DNA of 7,959 bases. Origin: Clostridium sp. GTDB lineage: Bacteria > Bacillota > Clostridia > Clostridiales > Clostridiaceae. Shown here piece by piece: positions 1-5,526 of this stretch. The stretch lies in contig DPOH01000062.1 in assembly GCA_003539755.1 (NCBI GenBank), positions 1-7,959 on the forward strand, in the 5' to 3' direction. Each line of letters opens with the position of its first letter. Positions within the stretch are counted from its first letter, which is position 1. Position numbers and translations under genes: made by a program. The notes beneath the pieces were generated by a model. That model did not search any database. It was given only the letters and a program-made list of their open reading frames with translations, and was not told the origin of the DNA.

Positions 1-92
1 CACATTATCTATTAAATATAAAACTTATTAACATATATATAACATCCACATATTATGTATTATACTTAGTAAAAAATAGGAGGGCACGTTTA

Positions 93-1112
93 ATGAGCAA
101 TATAAAAAACTCAAACCTCATAGCCTTTTCTCAAAGTATTGAAAAATTTCTAAAACATGATTTTCATAATATTAAAGAAAGTCTTTTTAATGCTAAGGAT
201 AATATTCAAGATCTTAAAGAAAACCTTCTTATTAATGAAGATAATATTCCTGTTATAGAACTTTCCCCTAGTTCTACAAAAACTGAAGAGGCTCCTGAGG
301 CAGAATCACAATCTAAGGAAGAAACACCTCTTCCTTCTTCACCTACCCTTATAGATTACTCAAGAAATATTGATGAAGAACCTATGAGAGAATGTATTTT
401 AAAAAAAACAGACGATAAATTATATGGAGATGATTTAAAAATGGAAAATAAATTTGATGATAAAAATATGAGCATCTATGGATGTAAATGCTATAAAGAT
501 AATAAATTGTATGATTACACTGATGATAAAAATATTAGTATGAATAACTATAACCCTGAGTATCCTGAACATTCATGGACTGAAAGCCCTAGTGAAAGAC
601 CTCATAATTCTAAACCTTCATGGAGTGAAGAACTTAGTTCTGAAGATTTCTTTAACCCTATGAGTGATAAATGGGATAATACACAAAAAAAGGATAAGGA
701 TAAAGATAAAATAAAAATGCTTGCAGAAGGTAAAGGTACTATTGCTAATACTGATGCAGAATCTGATGAAGCTTCTCCTGAAATTTCATTTAAATTCTTT
801 ATAGGTAAAAAATCTAATAAATATGTTGGTAATATCTGCTTAGTAAATTATAATGAAGAAATATTATTGATTTCTGATGATATAGAATGCTTCAATAGTA
901 CTAGCAACAATAAATTTGTTGCAATATTCCATGTTGAAGAAGAAGAAAATGAAACTAGAGAAATAGCTGTTTATGGAACTACTCAAGTATGTAATATCCT
1001 TCCTACTTTATTTGTATTTAGTGCTCCTCATTGTGGCGAAACAGATACAATGTCTATGGGTGGCTCTGTTACAACTGGTAAAATTAAAATTGCCAAAAAG
1101 GATGATAAATAA
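93..1112 (+). CDS. Acidic low-complexity protein of unknown function (339 aa)
   Basis: I do not recognise this protein. The start is supported by a strong ribosome binding site, AGGAGGG at 78-84, nine bases before the ATG. Three parts are visible. Residues 1-50 are a probable helical, mixed-charge N-terminus. Residues 55-230 are a probably disordered segment rich in Ser, Glu, Asp, Asn and Pro; it holds two DDKN(M/I)S repeats (about 107-149), two SW(T/S)E repeats (161-164 and 176-179) and a KKDKDKDKIK run (199-208). Residues 231-339 look like a folded, strand-rich domain with Cys266, Cys300 and Cys314 and end in a Lys/Asp-rich tail. There is no signal peptide or membrane segment, so it is probably cytoplasmic. 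No gene partner lies nearby: the next gene is convergent. A structural, scaffold or spore-associated role would be guesswork. That it is a real gene is fairly certain; its function is unknown. Confidence 0.8.
   Translation: MSNIKNSNLIAFSQSIEKFLKHDFHNIKESLFNAKDNIQDLKENLLINEDNIPVIELSPSSTKTEEAPEAESQSKEETPLPSSPTLIDYSRNIDEEPMRECILKKTDDKLYGDDLKMENKFDDKNMSIYGCKCYKDNKLYDYTDDKNISMNNYNPEYPEHSWTESPSERPHNSKPSWSEELSSEDFFNPMSDKWDNTQKKDKDKDKIKMLAEGKGTIANTDAESDEASPEISFKFFIGKKSNKYVGNICLVNYNEEILLISDDIECFNSTSNNKFVAIFHVEEEENETREIAVYGTTQVCNILPTLFVFSAPHCGETDTMSMGGSVTTGKIKIAKKDDK
411..539 (+). repeat. Imperfect internal duplication in the 339-aa gene
   Basis: Residues 107-127 (beginning DDKLYGDD and ending DDKNMS) and 136-149 (beginning DNKLYDY and ending DDKNIS) are similar in order and in DNA. 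Both contain a gataaatt-like start and the identical stretch gatgataaaaatat. The spacing between the two conserved blocks differs by seven codons, so this is a decayed duplication rather than a clean tandem repeat. It lies in the probable disordered region. Confidence 0.5.
572..647 (+). repeat. Two-copy repeat encoding SW(T/S)E in the 339-aa gene
   Basis: The bases ttcatgga recur at 572 and 617, 45 bases (15 codons) apart, and the following 20 bases stay similar. They encode SWTESPSE and SWSEELSS. Trp is otherwise present only once more (residue 194) in this protein, so the repeated Trp positions may be binding motifs in an otherwise disordered linker. That role is inference. Confidence 0.5.
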
Positions 1113-1160
1113 TTAATATGAGAGACATTATATAACTTAAGTCTCACACTTGATAATATC

Positions 1161-1180
1161 ATGCTACACTTAATTAGCAT
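1161..1180 (+). terminator. Weak hairpin after the 339-aa gene
   Basis: ATGCTA (1161-1166) and TAGCAT (1175-1180) form a six-pair stem with an eight-base loop, about 50 bases after the stop codon. The tail (ttcctcaattt) is only partly T-rich. It may be a weak terminator. The stronger hairpin at 1266-1304 is the better candidate. Confidence 0.25.
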
Positions 1181-1265
1181 TTCCTCAATTTAAATACTAT
1201 TATTAATAATTAATTAGACCTTATATGCTCAAATATAATCAATATATAAAAATTATATATTAATA

Positions 1266-1304
1266 AGCCTGGAAGCTTTATTAATACTGCCAGGCTCTTT
1301 ATTT
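1266..1304. terminator. Bidirectional hairpin terminator between convergent genes
   Basis: AGCCTGG (1266-1272) pairs perfectly with CCAGGCT (1290-1296) around a 17-base loop. On the plus strand it is followed by CTCTTTATTT. On the minus strand it is followed by a weaker TATTAATAT tail. It sits between the 339-aa gene and the purine permease, which are transcribed toward each other, so it can end both transcripts. A second hairpin (1260-1268 with 1275-1284, one bulged T) uses the same GCC bases and would exclude it. Confidence 0.75.
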
Positions 1305-1324
1305 AAACATATTTATAAATTCTA

Positions 1325-2629
1325 TTATTTAATTAAGAAATAAATTAAGAATAATACTGTAAGTGCGTACATAACAGGATGTATTTTCTTACCTTTTCCT
1401 TTACATACCATGAATATTACATAAGTTAAGAATCCACATGCAATTCCTTCACCTATGCTGTATGTAAGAGGCATTAAGATTATAGTAAGGAAGCTTGATA
1501 TAGATATTTCAGGTTTATCCCATTCAATTTCTGAAAGCGATGAGCATAAAAGCGATCCTACTATTATAAGTGCTGGTGCTGTCATTTGTGATGTTACCAT
1601 TGATAAAAGTGGTGAGAAAAATAAACTCACTAAGAAACATCCTGATGTTACAATACTTGAAAATCCTGTTTTAGCACCTGCCGCTACTCCTGATAATGAC
1701 TCCATGCATGAAGTTGTATTTGTAGTACCAAATATTGCTCCTAAACAAGTTGCAACTGAATCTGCAAGCAATGCTCTTGAACCATTTTCTATGCTTCCAT
1801 CTTTCTTAAGAAGACCAACCTTAGAACCTACTGCAACAAGAGTACCTGCTGTATCAAAGAAATCCATAAATAATAATGTGAATACCACCATTGCCATTTG
1901 TGGTGTAAATACATCTTTAAGATGAGTTATAGCCACTCCAAATGTAGGTGCAATTGATGGAGGCATTGATACTATTGAACTTGGAAAACTTACTACTCCA
2001 ACAACTAATCCAGCAACAATTGATACAATAAGTCCGCAGAATATAGCTGTTTTAATTCCTCTTACCATAAATATTGCCATTACTAAAAGTCCAATAATTG
2101 ATATCATAACCGCTGGGTCTTTTATATTACCAAGTGCAACATATGTAGATTCACTTCCAACTATAATTCCTGCATTTTTAAATCCTATAAAAGCAATAAA
2201 TAATCCGATACCTGCTGAAACTGCATATTTCATGTTTTGTGGAATTGCTTTTATTATAAGCTCTCTAATTCCAGTTACTGTAATTACAACAAAAATGATT
2301 CCCGATACAAGAACGCCTGCAATTGCTGTCTGCCAAGGTATATCCATACCAATACATACACTGAAAGCAAAAAATGCATTAAGTCCCATACCTGGTGCTA
2401 AAACCATTGGAAACTTAGCTATTGCTCCCATTATGAAAGTACCAATTGCTGCTGCAAGTGCTGTAGCTACAAATACACTTTCTTTAGACATTCCAACTTG
2501 TGATAATATTTCTGGTATAACAAAAAGTATATACGCTATTGTAAGGAATGTTGTAAGTCCTCCAATAAACTCAGATTTAAAATCCGTGTCCTTTTCTTTG
2601 AAATTAAAATAATTAGAAATGAAATTCAT
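1325..2629 (-). CDS. pbuG: NCS2 family purine permease, AzgA/PbuG type (hypoxanthine/guanine uptake)
   Basis: This is an inner-membrane nucleobase transporter of the NCS2 superfamily, AzgA/PbuG branch, thought to bring in hypoxanthine and guanine with a cation. At 434 aa it matches the usual 430-440. Family signatures are visible: PGMGLNAFF (79-87) after the second membrane helix, MDFFDTAGT (255-263), and GTTNTTSCMES (301-311), which aligns with the family's TSTTT-type substrate loop, here with Asn for the first Ser. Long hydrophobic segments run throughout, giving probably 12 to 14 spans. The ATG at 2627-2629 has a purine-rich ribosome binding site (GGAGAAGG) about four to eleven bases upstream. 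The leader carries a purine riboswitch with a guanine-type specificity base, which independently supports purine transport. The gene is monocistronic, ending at the 1266-1304 hairpin. The substrate call within purines is less sure than the family. Confidence 0.93.
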   Translation of the reverse strand: MNFISNYFNFKEKDTDFKSEFIGGLTTFLTIAYILFVIPEILSQVGMSKESVFVATALAAAIGTFIMGAIAKFPMVLAPGMGLNAFFAFSVCIGMDIPWQTAIAGVLVSGIIFVVITVTGIRELIIKAIPQNMKYAVSAGIGLFIAFIGFKNAGIIVGSESTYVALGNIKDPAVMISIIGLLVMAIFMVRGIKTAIFCGLIVSIVAGLVVGVVSFPSSIVSMPPSIAPTFGVAITHLKDVFTPQMAMVVFTLLFMDFFDTAGTLVAVGSKVGLLKKDGSIENGSRALLADSVATCLGAIFGTTNTTSCMESLSGVAAGAKTGFSSIVTSGCFLVSLFFSPLLSMVTSQMTAPALIIVGSLLCSSLSEIEWDKPEISISSFLTIILMPLTYSIGEGIACGFLTYVIFMVCKGKGKKIHPVMYALTVLFLIYFLIK

Positions 2630-2647
2630 AAATCCTTCTCCTTTATC

Positions 2648-2661
2648 TTAAGTTAACTTAA
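2648..2661. other. Perfect 14-bp palindrome beside the permease ribosome binding site
   Basis: TTAAGTTAACTTAA reads the same on both strands and lies just upstream of the permease ribosome binding site, inside the leader RNA. It could be a protein-binding site or a small RNA stem that affects translation start. An all-A/T palindrome can also occur by chance in DNA this AT-rich. Confidence 0.4.
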
Positions 2662-2698
2662 CTATGTATAAAGGATAAAATCGAAATGATTTTTAAGA

Positions 2699-2784
2699 TT
2701 CAATATAGTATTATTTACAAAATAACATACCTTCTTATTACTAGGCTTAATTACTTATCTATATTGAAAACGAGAATCCAATAT
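2699..2784 (-). promoter_or_regulatory. Putative expression platform of the purine riboswitch
   Basis: In the leader RNA, the segment at 2759-2768 can pair in two ways. It forms ten perfect pairs with 2699-2708 (TTCAATATAG/CTATATTGAA) across a 50-base loop. Alternatively, 2761-2766 forms six pairs with 2779-2784. The second pairing uses part of the 3' strand of aptamer helix P1 (2782-2784), so ligand binding should disfavour it and free the segment for the long hairpin. Such mutually exclusive pairing is how these switches work, but the long hairpin has no clean U-run after it, so whether control is by termination or translation is not clear. Confidence 0.4.
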
Positions 2785-2849
2785 CGTAGTCAGGCCATAA
2801 CGGTGACCTGGTAGAAACTGTTGAACCATTCTATCAACTTTATACGATA
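2782..2849 (-). promoter_or_regulatory. Purine riboswitch aptamer, guanine/hypoxanthine type
   Basis: Read on the minus strand, helix P1 is seven perfect pairs (TATCGTA at 2843-2849 with TACGATA at 2782-2788). P2 is GTTGA/TCAAC with a seven-base loop ending ATGG. Next comes the invariant junction GTTTCTACC, then P3 (AGGTC/GGCCT) with a loop containing CCGT. The GG of loop 2 and CC of loop 3 are present for the kissing contact. Junction J3/1 is GACTA, with C at the position that pairs with the ligand, which specifies guanine or hypoxanthine; adenine switches have GATTA. Binding bases equivalent to U22, U47 and U51 are kept. The P3 arm is one base longer than in the Bacillus xpt aptamer. It lies about 150 bases upstream of the permease start. 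In this family, ligand binding usually lowers expression. Confidence 0.93.
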
Positions 2850-2912
2850 GTCAATATTTTCTTTTGATATGTATGTTTTTCCGTTTTTAACTTATTTCTA
2901 AGTTTAGATATG

Positions 2913-2941
2913 ATGATAATACAATTGTTTTACCCTGTCTA
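2913..2941 (-). promoter_or_regulatory. Probable sigma-A promoter for the riboswitch-permease transcript
   Basis: On the minus strand, TAGACA (2936-2941) and TATCAT (2913-2918) are separated by 17 bases. Each differs from consensus at one or two positions. The start of transcription would fall near 2906, about 57 bases before the aptamer, which fits a riboswitch leader. Other AT-rich hexamers nearby could also serve. Confidence 0.4.
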
Positions 2942-2980
2942 CATTTTTTAATCTGTTAATTTTTGTTTAATTTAAAATTT

Positions 2981-3008
2981 ATCATATATAAATGTTTTTA
3001 TATATGAT
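2981..3008. repeat. Inverted repeat in the divergent spacer
   Basis: ATCATATATA (2981-2990) and TATATATGAT (2999-3008) are perfect inverted arms of ten bases with an eight-base centre. It lies about 40 bases upstream of the putative permease -35 element. It could be a protein site or an AT cruciform. No function is shown. Confidence 0.5.
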
Positions 3009-3089
3009 TTTCATTATTATAAATTTCATTTTTTATAAGTTTAATTTTTTTGGTTTCTTATTATTACAACTATGCTAATTTAAAATCTT

Positions 3090-3108
3090 AATAATTTGAC
3101 AAATTATT
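3090..3108. repeat. Inverted repeat AATAATTT-gac-AAATTATT
   Basis: Perfect eight-base arms flank a three-base centre, followed on the plus strand by a run of T. The shape resembles a weak terminator, but no gene lies before it on the plus strand. It may be chance in AT-rich DNA. Confidence 0.4.
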
Positions 3109-3209
3109 TTTTCCTAATTTAGTCAATTTTCGGATTATTATTCTTAAATTCAAAATTATAATTAATATTTTTTTAAGATATCTTTAAGTATTCTTTTAAA
3201 GTTGTGTAC

Positions 3210-3215
3210 TATAAT
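3210..3215 (+). promoter_or_regulatory. Candidate -10 element for the CPBP gene
   Basis: A consensus TATAAT lies about 33 bases before the CPBP start codon. No good -35 hexamer stands 16 to 18 bases upstream (agtatt at 17), and there is no TGn extension. The promoter is therefore likely weak or dependent on an activator. Confidence 0.4.
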
Positions 3216-3247
3216 TTACTAAAGTAATTAAAGGAGATAGATGCATC

Positions 3248-3952
3248 ATGACAAATGAAAATTCTAAATCACAACATAGTAATACATGGTTAAAAATATG
3301 TTTAGCTATGATTGCTTTCTTTTTTCAATTTATAGCTATAGGAATTATATTTAATCCTCAACCTAATGAATTTATCAAAATAAGAACAACAAGTTTCTTA
3401 ACTAAAATATGTATCATACTTATTGCATGCCTATTCACTGAATATATAGATAAAAGAAAACTTGATTTTTTAGGGATTAAATTTGAGAAGTTTAGAAGCC
3501 AAAAATTGTTTGGAATTGGATGCCTAATAGTATTAATTCAGCTCATTTTTATAGACACCTGTGCTTATTTATTTATTTAAATTCGTAGAAGACGGTTTAT
3601 TTAATTTTTCAGTGCAAGCTGTGTCCATTGGAATACTTATATTTTTTATTCATACTTTATTTACTGGAATAAGTGAAGAAATGCTGTTTAGAGGATATAT
3701 ATTAGGTAATCTTTTAGAAAAACACAGCGAATTTAAAGCTATTATAATTTCTTCAATACTCTTTACCTTGATACACGTTTCATCAGTATTAAAATTTATT
3801 GATTATCTTGATATATTTCTTATACTAGTAATGACCTTATTATAGGTGGGCTTAATCTAGGTTCAAAAATAGAGTTTCTTTTTGTTATCACTGAAATAAT
3901 AATATTATGCTTTATTTACCTATACAAGAAACATCAAAAAAGTTCAATATAA
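3248..3952 (+). pseudogene. Frameshifted CPBP (Abi/CAAX-like) intramembrane protease gene
   Basis: The intact family cleaves peptide bonds within the membrane and includes immunity and prenyl-protein processing members. The gene starts at ATG 3248 with AGGAG at 3232-3236. The first frame (110 codons to 3580) gives about three membrane helices. The protein continues in another frame to 3845, with catalytic motif 1, SEEMLFRG (Glu pair codons at 3675-3680), and motif 2, FTLIH (His codon at 3774). A third piece, back in the first frame (about 3830-3952), gives NDLIIGGLNLGSK and a final helix ending YLYKKHQKSSI. Removing one TTTA unit at 3565-3579 joins pieces one and two exactly. Pieces two and three cannot be joined by a simple slip: the stretch expected to hold motif 3 (HxxxN) and its helix is missing, so a deletion is likely. 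As read, only short non-catalytic products result. Piece two has a GTG at 3561 but no convincing ribosome binding site. Confidence 0.8.
3565..3579 (+). repeat. TTTA tetranucleotide tract at the CPBP frameshift
   Basis: The tract reads TTA(TTTA)3. With three full units the upstream frame reads ...CAYLFI-stop. With two units it would read ...CAYLFKFVEDG and continue through catalytic motifs 1 and 2. Strand slippage at this short repeat explains the frameshift without further changes. Confidence 0.7.
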
Positions 3953-3965
3953 ATAATTATAATAA

Positions 3966-4001
3966 AAAATGAGCATTGGCCTGCTGACCTCTGCTCATTT
4001 T
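3966..4001. terminator. Strong bidirectional terminator
   Basis: AAAATGAGCA (3966-3975) and TGCTCATTTT (3992-4001) form ten perfect pairs around a 16-base loop. On the plus strand the tail is TTTTAATCTTT, and on the minus strand TTTTTTATT. It lies between the CPBP remnant and the convergent SUKH gene and can end both. Confidence 0.85.
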
Positions 4002-4005
4002 AATC

Positions 4006-4025
4006 TTTCGCAACATGTTGCGAAA
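4006..4025. other. Perfect 20-bp palindrome TTTCGCAACATGTTGCGAAA
   Basis: Every base is self-complementary about the centre at 4015/4016. It lies five bases from the bidirectional terminator and 24 bases past the SUKH stop codon. As RNA it would fold into an eight-pair stem with a CATG loop, but no U-run follows on either strand at once. A dimeric protein-binding site or a 3'-end stabilising hairpin are both possible. Confidence 0.7.
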
Positions 4026-4049
4026 ACTCAAAATTGATATATGAATATA

Positions 4050-4658
4050 TTAATCTTCTATTTTGTAGAACTTATTAAGTAAGTCCTCATCAGAATTATC
4101 CATTTCCTCTTCTATTTCATTCATAGTCTTATCAATTAATTCAATATCCTTATTTTCAAACATACTCTTATGTTCATCATTTAAATACTGAGCATGTGCA
4201 ATTATATCTTCATCTATTTCCTGCTCTTCTACAATTACAGCAAAACACATCTGCCATGTTAAGAACTTTTCAAAATCTGCTCCATAGCTTATAATGTCAT
4301 TTTCATCACTTCTATATAAAATTATATCTATGAACTCCTTATCTTTATAAGCAAAGGCATATATATCTCCGCCTTCTGTGTGGGCAAATGGCACAATTGT
4401 GTATTCTTCACCTAGTGTATAACCATCTATTTCAGATATATAATCTTGTTCTTCTTCAATTTCATCAAATAATAATGGCTCCCAGTCTACTTCTACTCCC
4501 CACATAAATGTTCCATGGGCATTTTCTAGTTCTTCTCTGTGTTCATCTATCCAAGAGTCAGGTTGTGTCATCCATTCCATAGCACCTGTATCATAAATCT
4601 TTCTAAATAACTCTGGAAACTCAATTCCTTGAGACTTTTCTAATTCTTCAAGTTTCAT
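4050..4658 (-). CDS. SUKH (SMI1/KNR4) domain protein
   Basis: The N-terminus (LEELEKSQGIEFPELFRKIY, residues 3-22) fits the start of a SUKH domain, where a helix is followed by a short Gly/Leu-Pro element and a second helix. The strand region EYTIVPFAHTEGGDIYAFAY (85-104), with its conserved Gly-Asp, and the closing DFEKFL (128-133) also fit. These domains are common in bacterial immunity proteins against polymorphic toxins, but many are single cytoplasmic proteins of unknown role. Residues 140-202 form a very acidic helical extension. The only upstream in-frame context is a stop (TGA) four codons before the ATG at 4656-4658, so the start is fixed. The ribosome binding site (AAAGGA) is about 12 bases away, which is rather far. 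No toxin gene is visible next to it. The family call is moderate to good; an immunity role is inference. Confidence 0.8.
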   Translation of the reverse strand: MKLEELEKSQGIEFPELFRKIYDTGAMEWMTQPDSWIDEHREELENAHGTFMWGVEVDWEPLLFDEIEEEQDYISEIDGYTLGEEYTIVPFAHTEGGDIYAFAYKDKEFIDIILYRSDENDIISYGADFEKFLTWQMCFAVIVEEQEIDEDIIAHAQYLNDEHKSMFENKDIELIDKTMNEIEEEMDNSDEDLLNKFYKIED

Positions 4659-4789
4659 AATTATATGTCATCCTTTCATGCATTAATTATTTTATAATAG
4701 TGCATATACTTTATATTTACCACAATTATTTATAAATACTCAATCATTAATATAAGTAATAATAAAATTATTTCTTATCTCTGTTTCTG

Positions 4790-5386
4790 CTATATTCTGT
4801 ACTCAACAATACTATTAAAATCTTTTCTAGGTCTTGGATTGGGCTTTTCATCTGCATATCCAAGAGCTAATGCCCCTACTAACTGAGAGTCTGTATTAAG
4901 ATAAGATGTTAACTCATCATATGCATAACATGTATTAGCAATACATAATGTTCCTATTCCAAGATTTTCTGCCTGCAACATCATATTTTCTACTGCTGCA
5001 CCTATTGAAAAAATATCTACAATTTCAACAACTCGTTCATCTGGATTAATTTCCTCAAATAGAGATTTACCATTTTTATTTAAAATCATAATAATTACAG
5101 ATGCTTCTCTCATTATTCTTAATGTATTTTTTGCATCAGATATTCCACCTTTTGATTCTAAAAGCTTAGCATCTCCATTTAATTCTCGTTCAATTCCACA
5201 TTCCATTTTATCTAAAAGTTCTTCTTTCTTGTCCCCTTTAAATACAATGAACCTCCATGGCTGCCTATTCTTCCCTGATGGTGCAGCTATTCCTGCTTCT
5301 ATTATCATATTAATAGTTTCTATATTTACATCTTGTGATTTATACTTTCTAATACTTCTTCTGTTATATATTGCTTCAATACTCAT
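4790..5386 (-). CDS. Nitroreductase family FMN-dependent oxidoreductase (198 aa)
   Basis: This is a cytoplasmic flavoprotein that uses NAD(P)H to reduce nitro compounds, quinones or similar acceptors; the natural substrate cannot be read from sequence. Residues 8-15 (NRRSIRKY) are the typical N-terminal FMN-phosphate motif. AAPSGKNRQPWRF (about 34-46) is the flavin-binding Ser/Asn/Gln/Pro-Trp segment, and IGAAVENMMLQAENLGIGTL (128-147) is the core helix and turn. LGYADEKPNPRPRKDF near the C-terminus is the usual closing motif. Length is normal. An ATG also exists at 5399-5401 and would add MWGII, but it lacks a ribosome binding site. The ATG at 5384-5386 has GGGGGAT six bases upstream and is preferred. 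An extended -10 promoter lies just upstream. No clear terminator follows before the SUKH gene. Confidence 0.92.
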   Translation of the reverse strand: MSIEAIYNRRSIRKYKSQDVNIETINMIIEAGIAAPSGKNRQPWRFIVFKGDKKEELLDKMECGIERELNGDAKLLESKGGISDAKNTLRIMREASVIIMILNKNGKSLFEEINPDERVVEIVDIFSIGAAVENMMLQAENLGIGTLCIANTCYAYDELTSYLNTDSQLVGALALGYADEKPNPRPRKDFNSIVEYRI

Positions 5387-5390
5387 AATT

Positions 5391-5397
5391 ATCCCCC
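5391..5397 (-). promoter_or_regulatory. Ribosome binding site deciding the nitroreductase start
   Basis: GGGGGAT on the minus strand lies four bases before the ATG at 5386. It overlaps the codons that would follow the alternative ATG at 5401, which itself is preceded only by GTGTGAAATAAATT. This favours the 198-residue product. Confidence 0.6.
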
Positions 5398-5418
5398 ACA
5401 TAATTTATTTCACACGGC

Positions 5419-5427
5419 ATTATACCA
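5419..5427 (-). promoter_or_regulatory. Extended -10 promoter for the nitroreductase gene
   Basis: TGGTATAAT on the minus strand is a consensus -10 with the TGn extension. The -35 position holds only TGATAA, which is tolerated when the extension is present. Transcription would start near 5412, giving a leader of about 25 bases before the ATG at 5386. Confidence 0.65.
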
Positions 5428-5465
5428 CATTTTAACAATATTTATCATTCTTACAGAACCTTATT

Positions 5466-5498
5466 AAAAAGACCACCCATAAAATGAGCGGCCTTTTT
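5466..5498 (-). terminator. Terminator of the 2-enoate reductase gene
   Basis: A 15-position stem runs from 5466-5480 to 5484-5498 with a three-base loop. On the plus strand it has three A-C type mismatches. On the minus strand the same positions become G-U wobbles, so the stem is continuous only in minus-strand RNA, with A/U-rich base ending in UCUUUUUAAU. This matches the direction of the enoate reductase gene, which stops about 30 bases before it. Confidence 0.8.
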
Positions 5499-5526
5499 TT
5501 ATATAAATTTCCCCTTTTAACTTATA

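Larger units (their letters stand above)
2942..3209. other. AT-rich spacer between divergent genes, no gene seen
   Basis: No open frame with a ribosome binding site is visible on either strand. The stretch lies between the permease promoter and the CPBP gene promoter. It holds two AT-only inverted repeats (2981-3008 and 3090-3108) and otherwise runs of A and T. Confidence 0.6.

Noticed and set aside
1455..2612. Plus-strand open frames (1455-1925 and 2232-2612) opposite the purine permease
   Set aside because: They lie wholly inside the permease gene, antisense to it, and lack convincing ribosome binding sites. Their residues are the mirror of permease codons.
3096..3101. TTGACA as a -35 element for the CPBP gene
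   Set aside because: No -10 hexamer lies 16 to 18 bases downstream (ttagtc at 17), and the bases are part of an inverted repeat. The TATAAT at 3210 is too far away.
5399..5401. Upstream ATG as the nitroreductase start (203 residues)
   Set aside because: It has no ribosome binding site and lies only about 11 bases from the predicted transcription start. The ATG at 5386 has GGGGGAT at good spacing and gives the usual family N-terminus.
5229..5435. Plus-strand 68-codon open frame over the nitroreductase start
   Set aside because: It is antisense to the N-terminal coding region and promoter of the nitroreductase gene, and nothing supports translation.
5433..5441. Rex redox-repressor site (TTGTTAA half-site) upstream of the nitroreductase promoter, with another near 7680 by the enoate reductase
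   Set aside because: Both copies have only one half of the inverted repeat TTGTTAA-N4-TTAACAA. The second halves do not match, so Rex control is not supported.
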